A stretch of DNA of 64,000 nt. Source: Diabrotica undecimpunctata (Eukaryota > Arthropoda > Insecta > Coleoptera > Chrysomelidae). Shown piece after piece: positions 31,401 to 40,756 of the stretch (positions within the stretch are counted from its first letter, which is position 1; every line of letters starts with the position of its first letter). The translations under genes were made by a program, and so were the position numbers. The notes under the pieces are model-generated. The model made no database searches. It was given only the letters and a program-made list of their open reading frames with translations, and had not been told where the DNA came from. The DNA is taken from positions 132,359,914 to 132,423,913 of the forward strand of contig NC_092809.1 of the NCBI RefSeq assembly GCF_040954645.1, written 5' to 3'.

Positions 31401-31803
31401 TTGTACTAAAAACTTTCCCCTGGACGTCATAATGAAAGATAAACTTAATATTTCCTTTTCCAACACGTGATAATTCAACTGATAAACATACAACGTGTAG
31501 GTAAAACTAAAACATCAAAAAGTGACCAAGTCGTAATAGCCAATTGTCGCAGTTCAATGTTGATATGAAATGTGAATCACATTTCATGCAAAAGTGACCA
31601 AGTCAACATGATCATTTCTTCCAGTCTATTGATACGCATACCGAGACATAGACATTTGGATGTTATGTGTGTTGCGGCATCGTGCCTTTATATTTTGACT
31701 TGGGCACTTTTCCAGGTATTCGGTTACGTCTTTCGAGTGACTTGGATTGATAAACGAAAAATCGATAAAAATTGACTTGGTCAGTTTTTGCAGTATACCC
31801 ACG
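28457..31803 (-). mobile_element. Cut-and-paste DNA transposon, ~3.35 kb, near-intact
   Basis: Ends 28457-28488 and 31772-31803 are 32 bp TIRs with two mismatches, starting CGTGGG. Six copies of an 11-base motif (GTGACCAAGTC or its inverse) lie at 28476, 28664, 31522, 31594, 31697 and 31774. They are arranged symmetrically: outer and inner copies face opposite ways at each end, like transposase binding sites. A three-exon transposase gene occupies the interior on the - strand. Flanks are (AT)n, so the target duplication is ambiguous. The superfamily was not settled. Confidence 0.88.
28863..31430 (-). CDS. DDE-type transposase, three exons, ~744 aa
   Basis: Exons 31430-31352, 31072-31004 and 30949-28863 splice with GT/AG sites, both introns in phase 1, totalling 745 codons including the stop. 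The protein starts MTSRGKFLVQMCLDEGEAS. An acidic/S-rich stretch and a basic region K-R-N-I-K-K-K-N-R follow. A Cys-rich segment comes next, then a catalytic-like core with T-F-D-L-Q-S-V-L-Q-I-P, S-D-T-C-S-G-Q-N-R-N and H-S-Y-M-E, where conserved D, D and E/H positions are plausible. A C-terminal K-K-x-D-L-L-K-L helix ends it. The last ~30 residues follow a frame change at the A8 run near 28952-28959. One base fewer would give an acidic D-S-D-L-D end, the likelier ancestral tail. No internal stop occurs. I recognise it as an insect transposase family but cannot name the superfamily. Confidence 0.8.
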
Positions 31804-31810
31804 ATATATA

Positions 31811-34106
31811 TAAGGTGGTCCAGAATTATGTACATTAATTTCTAGAGCTCATAGTGCGTCCAAAAATAAGGGTACTTCTTTATGTACACTTTTTTATAAA
31901 ACTGAATAATAAGGGAGATACAACCCTTTAAAGGGGTGAATTGAAATTCTTATTTTTTCAAATATCTTCCAAACGGTTTTGAATACGAAGTTCATATTTT
32001 GGGAGTGATTATAAGACATTAGGATAATTAATTTCATGTCACCACCTACCACATCCTATATTAATACAGGGTAGTTTTGGTGGGTAAGTGGGGGTTATTG
32101 CGTCACATGTTTTTTAATTTTTACATATTTTAAAAAAATATTTTAAAAATTGTTTCCTTAGACTTTTCTACGCAAAAAAGGTGCTCTTGTAATATTTTGA
32201 TAGATATCACCGTTTTCGATTTATTTAAACTCGAAGGTATACATTTATTTTATTGTAATCGTTACATTTCTTAATATTCATCAAGTATGCTTTGGAATTG
32301 ACACTTGTGTTAGCAACAACACTTTAATCTCAAGTAGTCTATGAATTTTCAGTGACGTTTAATAACAATTAAATTATTTTATCTACACTTTTATTGTACT
32401 CGACAGTGAAATTTGTTTAACACGTCTCTTTTGCTATATTTTTAAATTTGTTTGCCCGCAATATGGCACACTATTCAAATTCTGAGAAGACAGACATACT
32501 TTTAGTATTAGGGGAATGTTCGGGAAATGCTGCTGTAAGACGCTACAGAGAAAAGTATCCGAACAGAAATATTCCCAATGCCAGGACTTTTGTAAGTACT
32601 GAACGACGACTGAAAGAAACCGGTTGTCTTCAAAGAAGGAATACAGATGCTGGTCGTCGTAGAGAAGCAAGAAATGTTCGCGTTGAACAGCAAATATTGG
32701 ATGCTGTAATAAATGACCCCACAATAAGTACACGCAGGTTAGGATTAAGAACGTATATTTCCCATCAAAGTGTTTTAAGAGTTCTGCATGAAGAGCAATC
32801 CTTACCACTATCGACAAGTGCAGGAATTGTTACCTGACGATATGCCACTTAGAGTTGATTTTTGTGAGGTATTGCAAAATAAAGTTCAAACTGCACCAAA
32901 TTTTTTAAGCAACATTCTGTTTACAGACGAGGCCACATTTACAAGACAAGGTATGTTCAATTCTAGAAATATGCACTTCAGGGCTAAAGAAAATCCAAGG
33001 GCTACAATGGAAACTCACTTCCAACACACGTTCAAGATAAACGTTTGGGCAGCTACTTTAGGAAATAGTTTCATAGGATACCACATCTTTCCCGGAAATT
33101 TAAATGGTAACATGTATTACAATTTTCTAGACAATATTTTACATGATATTTTGGAAGATATTCCATTACAAATATGAAGAAACATGTTTTTCATGCATGA
33201 TGGTGCTACACCACATTACACAAGAATTTGTAGAAGGTGGTTACATGAACATTTCCCTGATAGGTGGATAGGCCGGGGTGCGGATGCACCGATTCATTGG
33301 CCTGCTCGTAGTTGTGATCTTAATCCAATGGACTTTACAGTATGGAGTTATTTGAAATTAAAAGTGTATAACACTCCAATTAATACAGTAAATGAGTTAA
33401 GAGACAAAATTGAACAAGTATTTACCGATTTACAAAACGATCCAGTAACATTAAATGGATTAATGCATTCGCTAAATAAAAGAATTAGATTATGTATTCA
33501 ACAAAATGGAGGACATTTTGAACAGTTGTTGTGAAATATTACTTTCGCCATTAATTAAATGTTAAGTATTAATTAAGTTTTCCATTAATTTGTAATATTA
33601 TTGCTAACACAAGTGTCAATTCCAAAGCATACTTGATGAATATTAAGAAATGTAACGATTACAATAAAATACATGTATACCTTCGAGTTTAAATAAATCG
33701 AAAACGGTGATATCTATCGAAATATTACAAGAGCACCTTTTTTGCGTAGAAAAGTCTAAGGAAACAATTTTTAAAATATTTTTTTAAAATATGTAAAAAT
33801 TAAAAAACATGTGACGCAATAACCCCCACTTACCCTCCAAAACTACCCTGTATTAATATAGGATGTGGTAGGTGGTGACATGTAATTAATTATCCTAATG
33901 TCTTATAATCACTCCCAAAATATGAACTCCGTATTCAAAACCGTTTGGAAGATATTTGAAAAAATAAGAATTTCAATTCACCCCTTTAAAGGGTTGTATC
34001 TCCCTTATTATTCAGTTTTATAAAAAAGTGTACATAAAGAAATACCCTTATTTTTGGACGTACTATGAGCTCTAGAAATTAATGTATATAATTCTGGACC
34101 ACCTTG
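31811..34106 (+). mobile_element. Mariner-like element with ~505 bp terminal inverted repeats
   Basis: 31812-32316 and 33601-34105 are inverted copies over ~505 bp with few mismatches and end in AAGGTGGTCC. TA-rich flanks fit a TA target. Between them is one transposase gene on the + strand. The element starts 8 bases after the end of the preceding transposon and is followed 7 bases later by the palindromic element, so three elements abut. Confidence 0.88.
32463..33534 (+). pseudogene. IS630/mariner-type transposase (DUF4817-like), lightly broken
   Basis: Starts MAHYSNSEKTDILLVLGEC, a helix-turn-helix (DUF4817-type) N-terminus, then R-R-Y-R-E-K-Y-P-N-R and S-V-L-R-V-L. After a frame change near 32790 come NPYHYRQVQELLPDD, L-F-T-D-E-A-T-F (first D) and I-N-V-W-A-A. 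A TGA at 33175-33177 follows, then FFMHDGATPHY (second D), F-P-D-R-W-I-G-R-G and W-P-A-R-S-C-D-L-N-P-M-D-F (third D). It ends G-G-H-F-E-Q-L-L, stop 33532-33534. One frameshift and one stop are the only breaks, so inactivation is recent. Confidence 0.85.
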
Positions 34107-34112
34107 TATATA

Positions 34113-36309
34113 CAGGGTGGTCCTTAAGTAATTGTACAAAAAGAAACCGTAGATTCTACACTTAAAAATATTACGATTTAAGCCAAATTGCTTTAATAAA
34201 ATGTTGATATTAAGAAAGATACAGGGTGTTAAAGTGAAAATTTAAGATTTTAATTTTCGCTATAACTTTTATGTTTGTGAACATTTATGTATAAAAATTC
34301 ATAAGTGGATACTACTGAACATCATAAATTATAATTTGATGCATTCTTTAATGTAGCTGATAGAGGGCGCCACATATGCCACATATGTGGCATACATTTG
34401 CACTTAACTTTTTTGCTTTTTAAGTAACCGGTATTTGTGATTAAAAATATTAAACATATAGTATTTTACCAAAAAAAAGGTATACTTGTTAATAACTTCA
34501 AAACTCAACAGTTTTCGAGATAATCGCATTTTACAAATCAACTACATAATTCAGATTTAACGCAATTACTCCAAGCAACGAAAGAAAATTAGACAAAAAC
34601 ATCAATACTTCTGACTTTTGGTATAAAATGCTTTTAATAAAGTTAATATTTAACGAAATATTAAATAAAATAAATATATTAGCAGGATAGAATAGTAGGA
34701 TTTTCTTTAATTCATTTGTCAATACGTTCCATAAAAGATCGTCTCATATCAAATAGCATCATTGGTTCTAAAGAGACTGCTGCAGTATTTATAATAAGTA
34801 TTATAAGTATAATAATAAGTATTCTTTTGGTATTTTTATGTATTAAGTAATTATATTAATATCTCACCAAATGACCAAGGAATATGACTACCACGAACAA
34901 TCCAACGTTCAGGAAAGTTGTATTTTAGTATGTTCTCACTGCCCTCTCTCTATAATGTGGTAGTGTACCATCTTGCGTAAACCACATATTTCGCCTTAAA
35001 TTTGATGACAATTCTTCCAATAAATCAAATAAAATCATTTTATAAAAAATGTAAATAAATCTCACCATTCAAATTACAAGGTAATTCGCATGTCCGTAAA
35101 AAATAATTACCAACTGTTCCAAACCATACGTTTATTTCAAATTCATGTTTAAAATGCATATCGTATCGTTTGGTAGCATTTATAATTATTTTTTATGGAC
35201 ATACGAATTACCTTGTAATTTGAATGGTGATATTTATTTACATTTTTTATAAAATGATTTTATTGATTGGTACACCACCACATTATAGAGAAAAGTGCAG
35301 TGAGAACATAATTAAATACAACTTTCCTATACGTTGGATTGTTCGTGGTAGTCATATCCTTGGTCATATGGTGAGATATTAATATAATTATTTAATTCAT
35401 AAAATTCCCAAACGAATAATTTATTATTATATTATGTTTATTATATATTATACTTATAATACTTATTATAAATACTGCCGCAGTTTCTTTAGAACCAATG
35501 ATGCTATATTTAATATGACACGACCTTTTATGGAATGTATTGACAAATGAATTAAAGAAAATGGTGGACATATGGAACACTTACTTTGACAAAAAGTTTA
35601 ATGTTATTAAGTTTAACTATTTCTTAATTTGGTTTATTAATAGAATATTTTGATTATGACTTTAATTTAATACAAAACGTAAAATGTTTGACGTAAAATC
35701 CAATTATTCTGTTATTTTGTCAAATCCTACTATTCTATCGTGCTAATATATTAATTTTATTTAATATTTCGTTAACTATTAACTTTATTGAAGGCATTTT
35801 ATACCAAAATTCAGAAGTATTGATGTTTTTGTCTAATTTTCTTTCGTTGCCTGGAGTAATTGCGTTAAATCTGAATTATGAAGTTGATTTGTAAAATGCG
35901 ATTATCTCGAAAACTGTTGAGTTTTGAAGTTATTAACAAGTATACATTTTTTTTGGAAAAATAATATATCTTTAATATTTTTCATCACAAATACCGGTTA
36001 CTTAAAAAGCAAAAAAGTTAAGTGCAAATGTATGCCACATATGTGGCATATGTGGCGCCCTCTATCAGCTACATTAAAGTATGCATCAGATTATAATTTC
36101 TGATGATCAATAGTATCCAGTTATGAATTTTTATACATAAATGTTTACAAACATAAAAGTTATAGTGAAAATTAAAATTTTTAATTTTCACTTTAACACC
36201 CTGTATCTTTCTTAATATCAACATTTTATTAAAGCAATTTGACTTGAATCGCAATATTTTAAGGTGTAGAATCTACGGTTTCTTTTTGTACAATTACTTA
36301 AGGACCACC

Positions 36310-36312
<3 letters not shown>
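34113..36312. mobile_element. 2.2 kb giant palindrome (foldback element) derived from a mariner-like transposon
   Basis: Left arm 34113-~35110 and right arm ~35185-36312 are inverted copies of about 1.0-1.1 kb, with ends CAGGGTGGTCC. The ~75 bp centre (I-N-V-W-F-G-T-V-G-N on the - strand) and the inner arms carry a transposase remnant: F-x-R-W-I-V-R-G and x-x-D-G-x-x-P-H-Y blocks near 34895-35000 (-) and 35270-35360 (+). The remnant is of the same DUF4817-like family as 32463-33534. One arm lacks ~60 bp. The transcript would fold into one long hairpin. Confidence 0.88.

Positions 36313-36388
<76 letters not shown>
36313..36388. repeat. (AT)n microsatellite
   Basis: Follows the right end of the palindromic element directly. 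The left side of the element cluster is also an (AT)n tract. Confidence 0.95.
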
Positions 36389-36389
<1 letters not shown>

Positions 36390-36795
36390 TTATCAGATCA
36401 AAAAGTTTTTATAATTATGATTTTTAAATACGTTTTGCAGCAAATTCGGTGAGTTACAACTTTTTTACAATTATTCGTTCCACTTTATCAGATGGTTTGT
36501 ATTTTTATTTTAGCTATTGAAATAATTGTGAAAATAATTGTAACCGCAAATGAAAGCTCAAATAGTACAAATAGTTCTCTAATGGCCTCTTTTTATTGAC
36601 TCCAACCCACCCAAACATAGTATTATTTTTTCCAAACCAGTCAACAATTACTTCTTTTTTCTTACTTTTATAGAAAAATACAGGTTTTTTCGATGACATC
36701 CGAAACGATTATGGGCAATCCATAGTCAGAATTCTGAAGGAGTGGACTAGAATTACCATCAAACTTGCTGCTCTACACAACCGGAGAACTTTTTA

Positions 36796-37490
36796 TTGAA
36801 ACGTAAATATAATCAACGTTTCCCTCCACAGGTTGCAAATAGCCTTTTTAATGTTAATTACCTTTTACATCATCGCACTGGGAATATTTACCATGATGCT
36901 CGGCGATTATGTGACAGGTTTGAAAGAAATATTAATTTAGATATTAAAATCACTTTTGCTGATATTAACTTTTTTGAAAAACAATTACATGATGCGTTCC
37001 TAAGCTTGTAATGTTTTAAATTTCTGCACATTTAATGAATTTAATCGTAGACAGAGAATTAAATAGAATATACAGTTTAATAAAATTAAAAGAATTCAAA
37101 TAAATAATTTTAATAAATAAATTAAAAATAGAAGCTTTTGATAAGACAAAATTTCGAGAAAATTTGTTTAAAAATCTAACTTCTATTCATTTTCCTTTTG
37201 AATTAAAAAAAATTTTAGCACTGAGACCTAAATTTTCTGTATGTCTTAAACCAGATGTTAAAGTTCCAAATTTACTTTCTGATATTGAATCAAGAGTCAG
37301 TCAACTTATTTTTTAAATAAATACACTGTACAAACTAAACTTTTCCTTAAGAACCATCCTGAAATTTACATTGTCTAAAGCGACAAAGGTAACGTAACTG
37401 TTGCAATGTATAAAAAGGATTACCTACAAAAAACTGGAGAATTCTTAAATGATACCAAGTATTACACTACATTTTAGTATTACACTACAT
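36796..37490 (+). pseudogene. PLE reverse transcriptase, N-terminal part
   Basis: The + strand reads M-K-R-K-Y-N-Q-R-F-P, then a basic N-terminal region. After a break come L-A-L-R-P-K-F-S-V-C-L-K-P near 37220, L-L-S-D-I-E-S-R-V near 37275, and S-D-K-G-N-V-T-V-A-M-Y-K-K-D-Y near 37378-37425. The last is the PLE 'KaDKGn.tVim.k.dY' block. It ends at L-N-D-T-K-Y-Y-T-T, where a Tc1 fragment begins. A 15-base direct repeat (agtattacactacat) lies at the junction. Confidence 0.7.
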
Positions 37491-38217
37491 AAGTCCTGTT
37501 TGTAACGGTCCTGAACAGATTTGGAAATCAACGAAGAATAAAAGTGTGCCCAGAAACTGTCCGCATGTCACTGAAAAAGCAAGGCTACATATCAAGGAAT
37601 CCAAAAAAAATCCCTACAATGACACCTCTCTCTTTTGTCAACGTTTTCGAGAAGATAATTTTAATAATGTCTTTATATCTGATGAAAGTTGTTTCCAGCT
37701 TGGTGCAAATCATCTAAAAGTCCTATCAAGAGAAAATGTTACCGTTCAAATTTCCAAATTTCCCACTAAAATAATGGTTTGAGGAACAATATATCAGCGT
37801 GGTGCTACACCTCTCTATATAGTTAATGGTACTGTTGATAGTGCGAAATATTGTGACATCTTAAATGGTTTTCTTCTTGAAACGGCTCATGTTTTATATC
37901 CAGAGGGATGGCGTTTTTAGCAAGATAATGCAAGATGCCATACTTCTGATTATACTCAAGCTTGGATGCAAGAACATGAATTGGCAACAATTCCGTGGCC
38001 AGCAGCATCTTCAGATCTTAGCCCAATTGAAAACATATGGCGACTGATGAAGATTGAAGTGGAACGAGCAGCGCCACGAGATAAAGAAGGTTTGATTCGG
38101 TCAGTTTTACAGGCCTGGAACACCCTTACCGAAAATTATGGCCTTGACCTAGTTTCGGGTGTACCTGGACGTTTAGTTAAGTGTTTAGATTTAAATGGAG
38201 GTTGTATAAGTAAATGA
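37490..38217 (+). pseudogene. Tc1-like transposase, C-terminal half
   Basis: The + strand reads V-F-I-S-D-E-S-C-F-Q-L near 37670-37700 (first D), F-P-T-K-I-M-V followed by a TGA where W is expected (37780), and F-L-L-E-T-A. The second block W-R-F(stop)Q-D-N-A-R-C-H comes next (37907-37940), then PWPAASSDLSPIENIWRLMK near 37997-38055 with the third catalytic E, and ends G-G-C-I-S-K. It has two in-frame stops and no N-terminal half. Confidence 0.8.
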
Positions 38218-38250
38218 GATGAAAAACGATTCTATTACCTCGACAAACTC

Positions 38251-38282
38251 GATATTTCGCTAATGTTTATTAGCTTTATCAG
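38251..38282 (-). ncRNA. Hammerhead-like motif, second PLE (left)
   Basis: On the - strand: CTGATAA, A, stem GCTAAT/ATTAGC with a short AAAC loop, GAAAT, ATC. The core has A for G at one conserved position, so it is probably inactive. Confidence 0.4.
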
Positions 38283-38679
38283 TAGTGCACTAAAATTATT
38301 ATTAAAATCAATTATTAAATAGAACATACTTACAAATAAATAAACACTCACATAGTGAAATCCTTAAAATAAAAACCAGCACACCACAGGACTTTAACAA
38401 TCACACCAAAATAATTACTAATACCAATTTTAAAATACATTAACTTTTTTGCTTAGAGATCAAAGATATATTAAAATTATATAGAGGTACATGGTATTTT
38501 TGGCGTTACTATAAAATGTTTAACATTTTACAATATATATTACTAAGATTACTAGTGCCTGTTTTATTATTAATGACATTCCTAGTGCGATTGATATATC
38601 TAGAGAAATAATCTACTTTTGTAATTGCTTAATGATTGCAATATTTTCACGTTATCATAATCAAACTAGTGGCCAGTTT

Positions 38680-38967
38680 TTATAAAATGTATGTTTTATT
38701 TCTCCTGCTGCAGTCACTTTTGTGTTGTGTGATCTGCTGTTTCAGCCACTGTCCGGTTTGTCCAATATAACATCCATGGGAACCTAAACATTGTAATTGA
38801 TATATAACATTGCTATTATACATCACTGGTGTCCGATCTTTAATTTTAGAGAATATGGTTTTATATTTAAGGTTGCTGTATTTGTTAATTTTTATATTTG
38901 TATAGTCCTTAAATACCCCAAGAAATTGAAGACTTTCTATCTCTTGGTCCGAATTTTGCATTACCAC
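38680..38967 (-). pseudogene. GIY-YIG endonuclease piece, inverted copy
   Basis: The - strand reads SNLKYKTIFSKIKDRTPVMY, then Y-Q-L-Q-C-L-G-S-H-G-C-Y-I-G-Q-T-G-Q-W-L-K-Q and Q-H-K-S-D-C. It is the inverted twin of ~39930-40140 with a few substitutions, including the loss of a Cys in the C-x-G-C pair. Confidence 0.75.
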
Positions 38968-38989
38968 GTCTCTATAATGATTAAGGCTA

Positions 38990-40198
38990 GACCAATGTTC
39001 TTTCTGATGTAGAGAACATTATTGCTGATATTCCGACAAATTCATCAATTCAAGAGGATTGATCCTACCTAAATATAACATAAAAAAGCAAAAACTTTTC
39101 TTCGGTTACATCCTGAATTACTTATTTTAGAATCAGACTGATTTCTCTGGATATAGTTTCGCTGTTCACTAATATTCCAGAAAATTTGGTATAATCGATA
39201 ATACGGTCTAAGTGAGAATTTATTGAAAATCAGACAAGGCTGTCCAAAGAAAATTTCGTAATTTGAATAAAATTCATTTTCCAAAACACGTACTTTTCTT
39301 TTAATACTATGTTTTACTGTCAAATTTTTTTAACGCCCATGGATAGTCCTATCCGTCCGATTTTAGCTCTGATTATTTTAGATTATTTAATAGCAAAAAT
39401 TGTGCATACTTTTCCCTTCCAGCTACCTTTCCTATACAAATATGTTGGTGATATAATTTACGCCGTCACACAAGATCATATACAGACAACGATAAAAGTT
39501 TTTAATTCATGCAACAAAAACATACAATTTACTGTTGAAATGGAGAAGGACAATGTGTACAATTTCTAGATAGGTGCCAAAGTCATCTGCAAATCTAATA
39601 ATCATATTATACTAGACTGATATCAACATCAGGAAGGTTTCTACACTATGCTTCTAATCACCCTAAAAGTCAAAAATGTAATACCGTTATTGAAATGAAA
39701 AATAGAAAAGAATACATCAGCGACGACCAATTTTTATAGCAGAACAAAAACAAATTATTCCAATTGTTTCCAAATAACGGTTATCCTAAGGATATACGAA
39801 AACAACTAATATTTAACACACAGTTTTATGATGGACAATTAGATCAACAGCCACAAGATCTTAAATATAAAAAACTACCATATATTTTGAATTTAACAAA
39901 CCAAATTACTTCCCTGTTTAACGAATACACAAATACAAAAATTAGCAAATACAGCAACCTTAAATATAAAACCATATTCTCTAAAATTAAAGATCGAACA
40001 CCAGTAATGTATAATAGCAATGTCATACATCAATTACAGTGTTTAGGTTGCCAGGGATGTTATATTGGACAAACCGGACAGTGGCTGAAACAGCGGATCA
40101 CACAACACAAAAGTGACTGCAACAGGAGAAATAAAACATGCGCTGTTGTCGAACATTTTATAAAAACAGGCCACCAGTTTGATTATGATAACGTATAA
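38990..40198 (+). pseudogene. PLE RT palm and GIY-YIG endonuclease, broken
   Basis: The + strand reads L-I-S-L-D-I-V-S-L-F-T-N-I-P near 39130-39170 (first RT aspartate). After a frame change come T-P-M-D-S-P-I-R-P-I-L-A near 39340-39370 and F-L-Y-K-Y-V-G-D-I near 39430-39460, where the active-site pair reads G-D instead of D-D. Stops follow. The open frame 39764-40198 then has the linker and GIY-YIG domain (LGCQGCYIGQTGQWLKQRIT, V-V-E-H-F). Loss of the catalytic aspartate and the stops make it dead. Confidence 0.78.
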
Positions 40199-40559
40199 AT
40201 ATTGCAATCATTAAGCAATTACAAAAATATATTGTTTCTCGAGATGTGTCATATCAATCGAACTAAGAATGCCATTAATAATAAAACAGACACTAGTAAT
40301 CTTAGTAATATATATTGTAAAATTTTAAACACTTTATAGGAATGTCAAAAATACCATATACCTAGCTCTATATTATTTTATTTAGGCTTTAATATCTAAG
40401 CAAAAAAGTTAATGTATTTTAAAATTATTTTATTGTTATTTTAGTGTAATTGTTAAAGTCCTGTGATGTTCTTATTTTTATTTTAAGGATTCCACTCTGT
40501 GAGCTTTTATTTAATCGTATGTTATAATAATTGTTTTTAATAATAATTTTAGTGCACTC

Positions 40560-40591
40560 TTGATGAAGCCAATAAACATTAGCAAAATATC
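40560..40591 (+). ncRNA. Hammerhead-like motif, second PLE (right), degraded
   Basis: TTGATGA, A, GCCAAT...ATTAGC, AAAAT, ATC: the inverted partner of 38251-38282. The first core base and one GAAA base have changed. Confidence 0.35.
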
Positions 40592-40664
40592 GAGTTTGAT
40601 GAGACAATAGAATCGTTTAATTTTTTGACACTGAAAAACCTGATATCCTTTTTACTACTTTATC

Positions 40665-40667
<3 letters not shown>

Positions 40668-40746
<79 letters not shown>

Positions 40747-40756
40747 ATGTGTATAT
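40668..40756. repeat. (AT)n/(GT)n microsatellite
   Basis: AT repeats run into a short TG stretch, about 50 bp after the PLE end. Confidence 0.95.

Larger units (their letters stand above)
38223..40618 (+). mobile_element. Second PLE, with a ~720 bp inverted copy of its 3' end at its start
   Basis: 38223-~38970 is an inverted copy of ~39920-40618, including part of the GIY-YIG domain and the terminal sequence. Between them lies RT sequence on the + strand. This arrangement, with an inverted 3' duplicate fused to a 5'-truncated RT, parallels the PLE at 25241-26817 but the sequences differ, so it is a different family. Confidence 0.8.
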
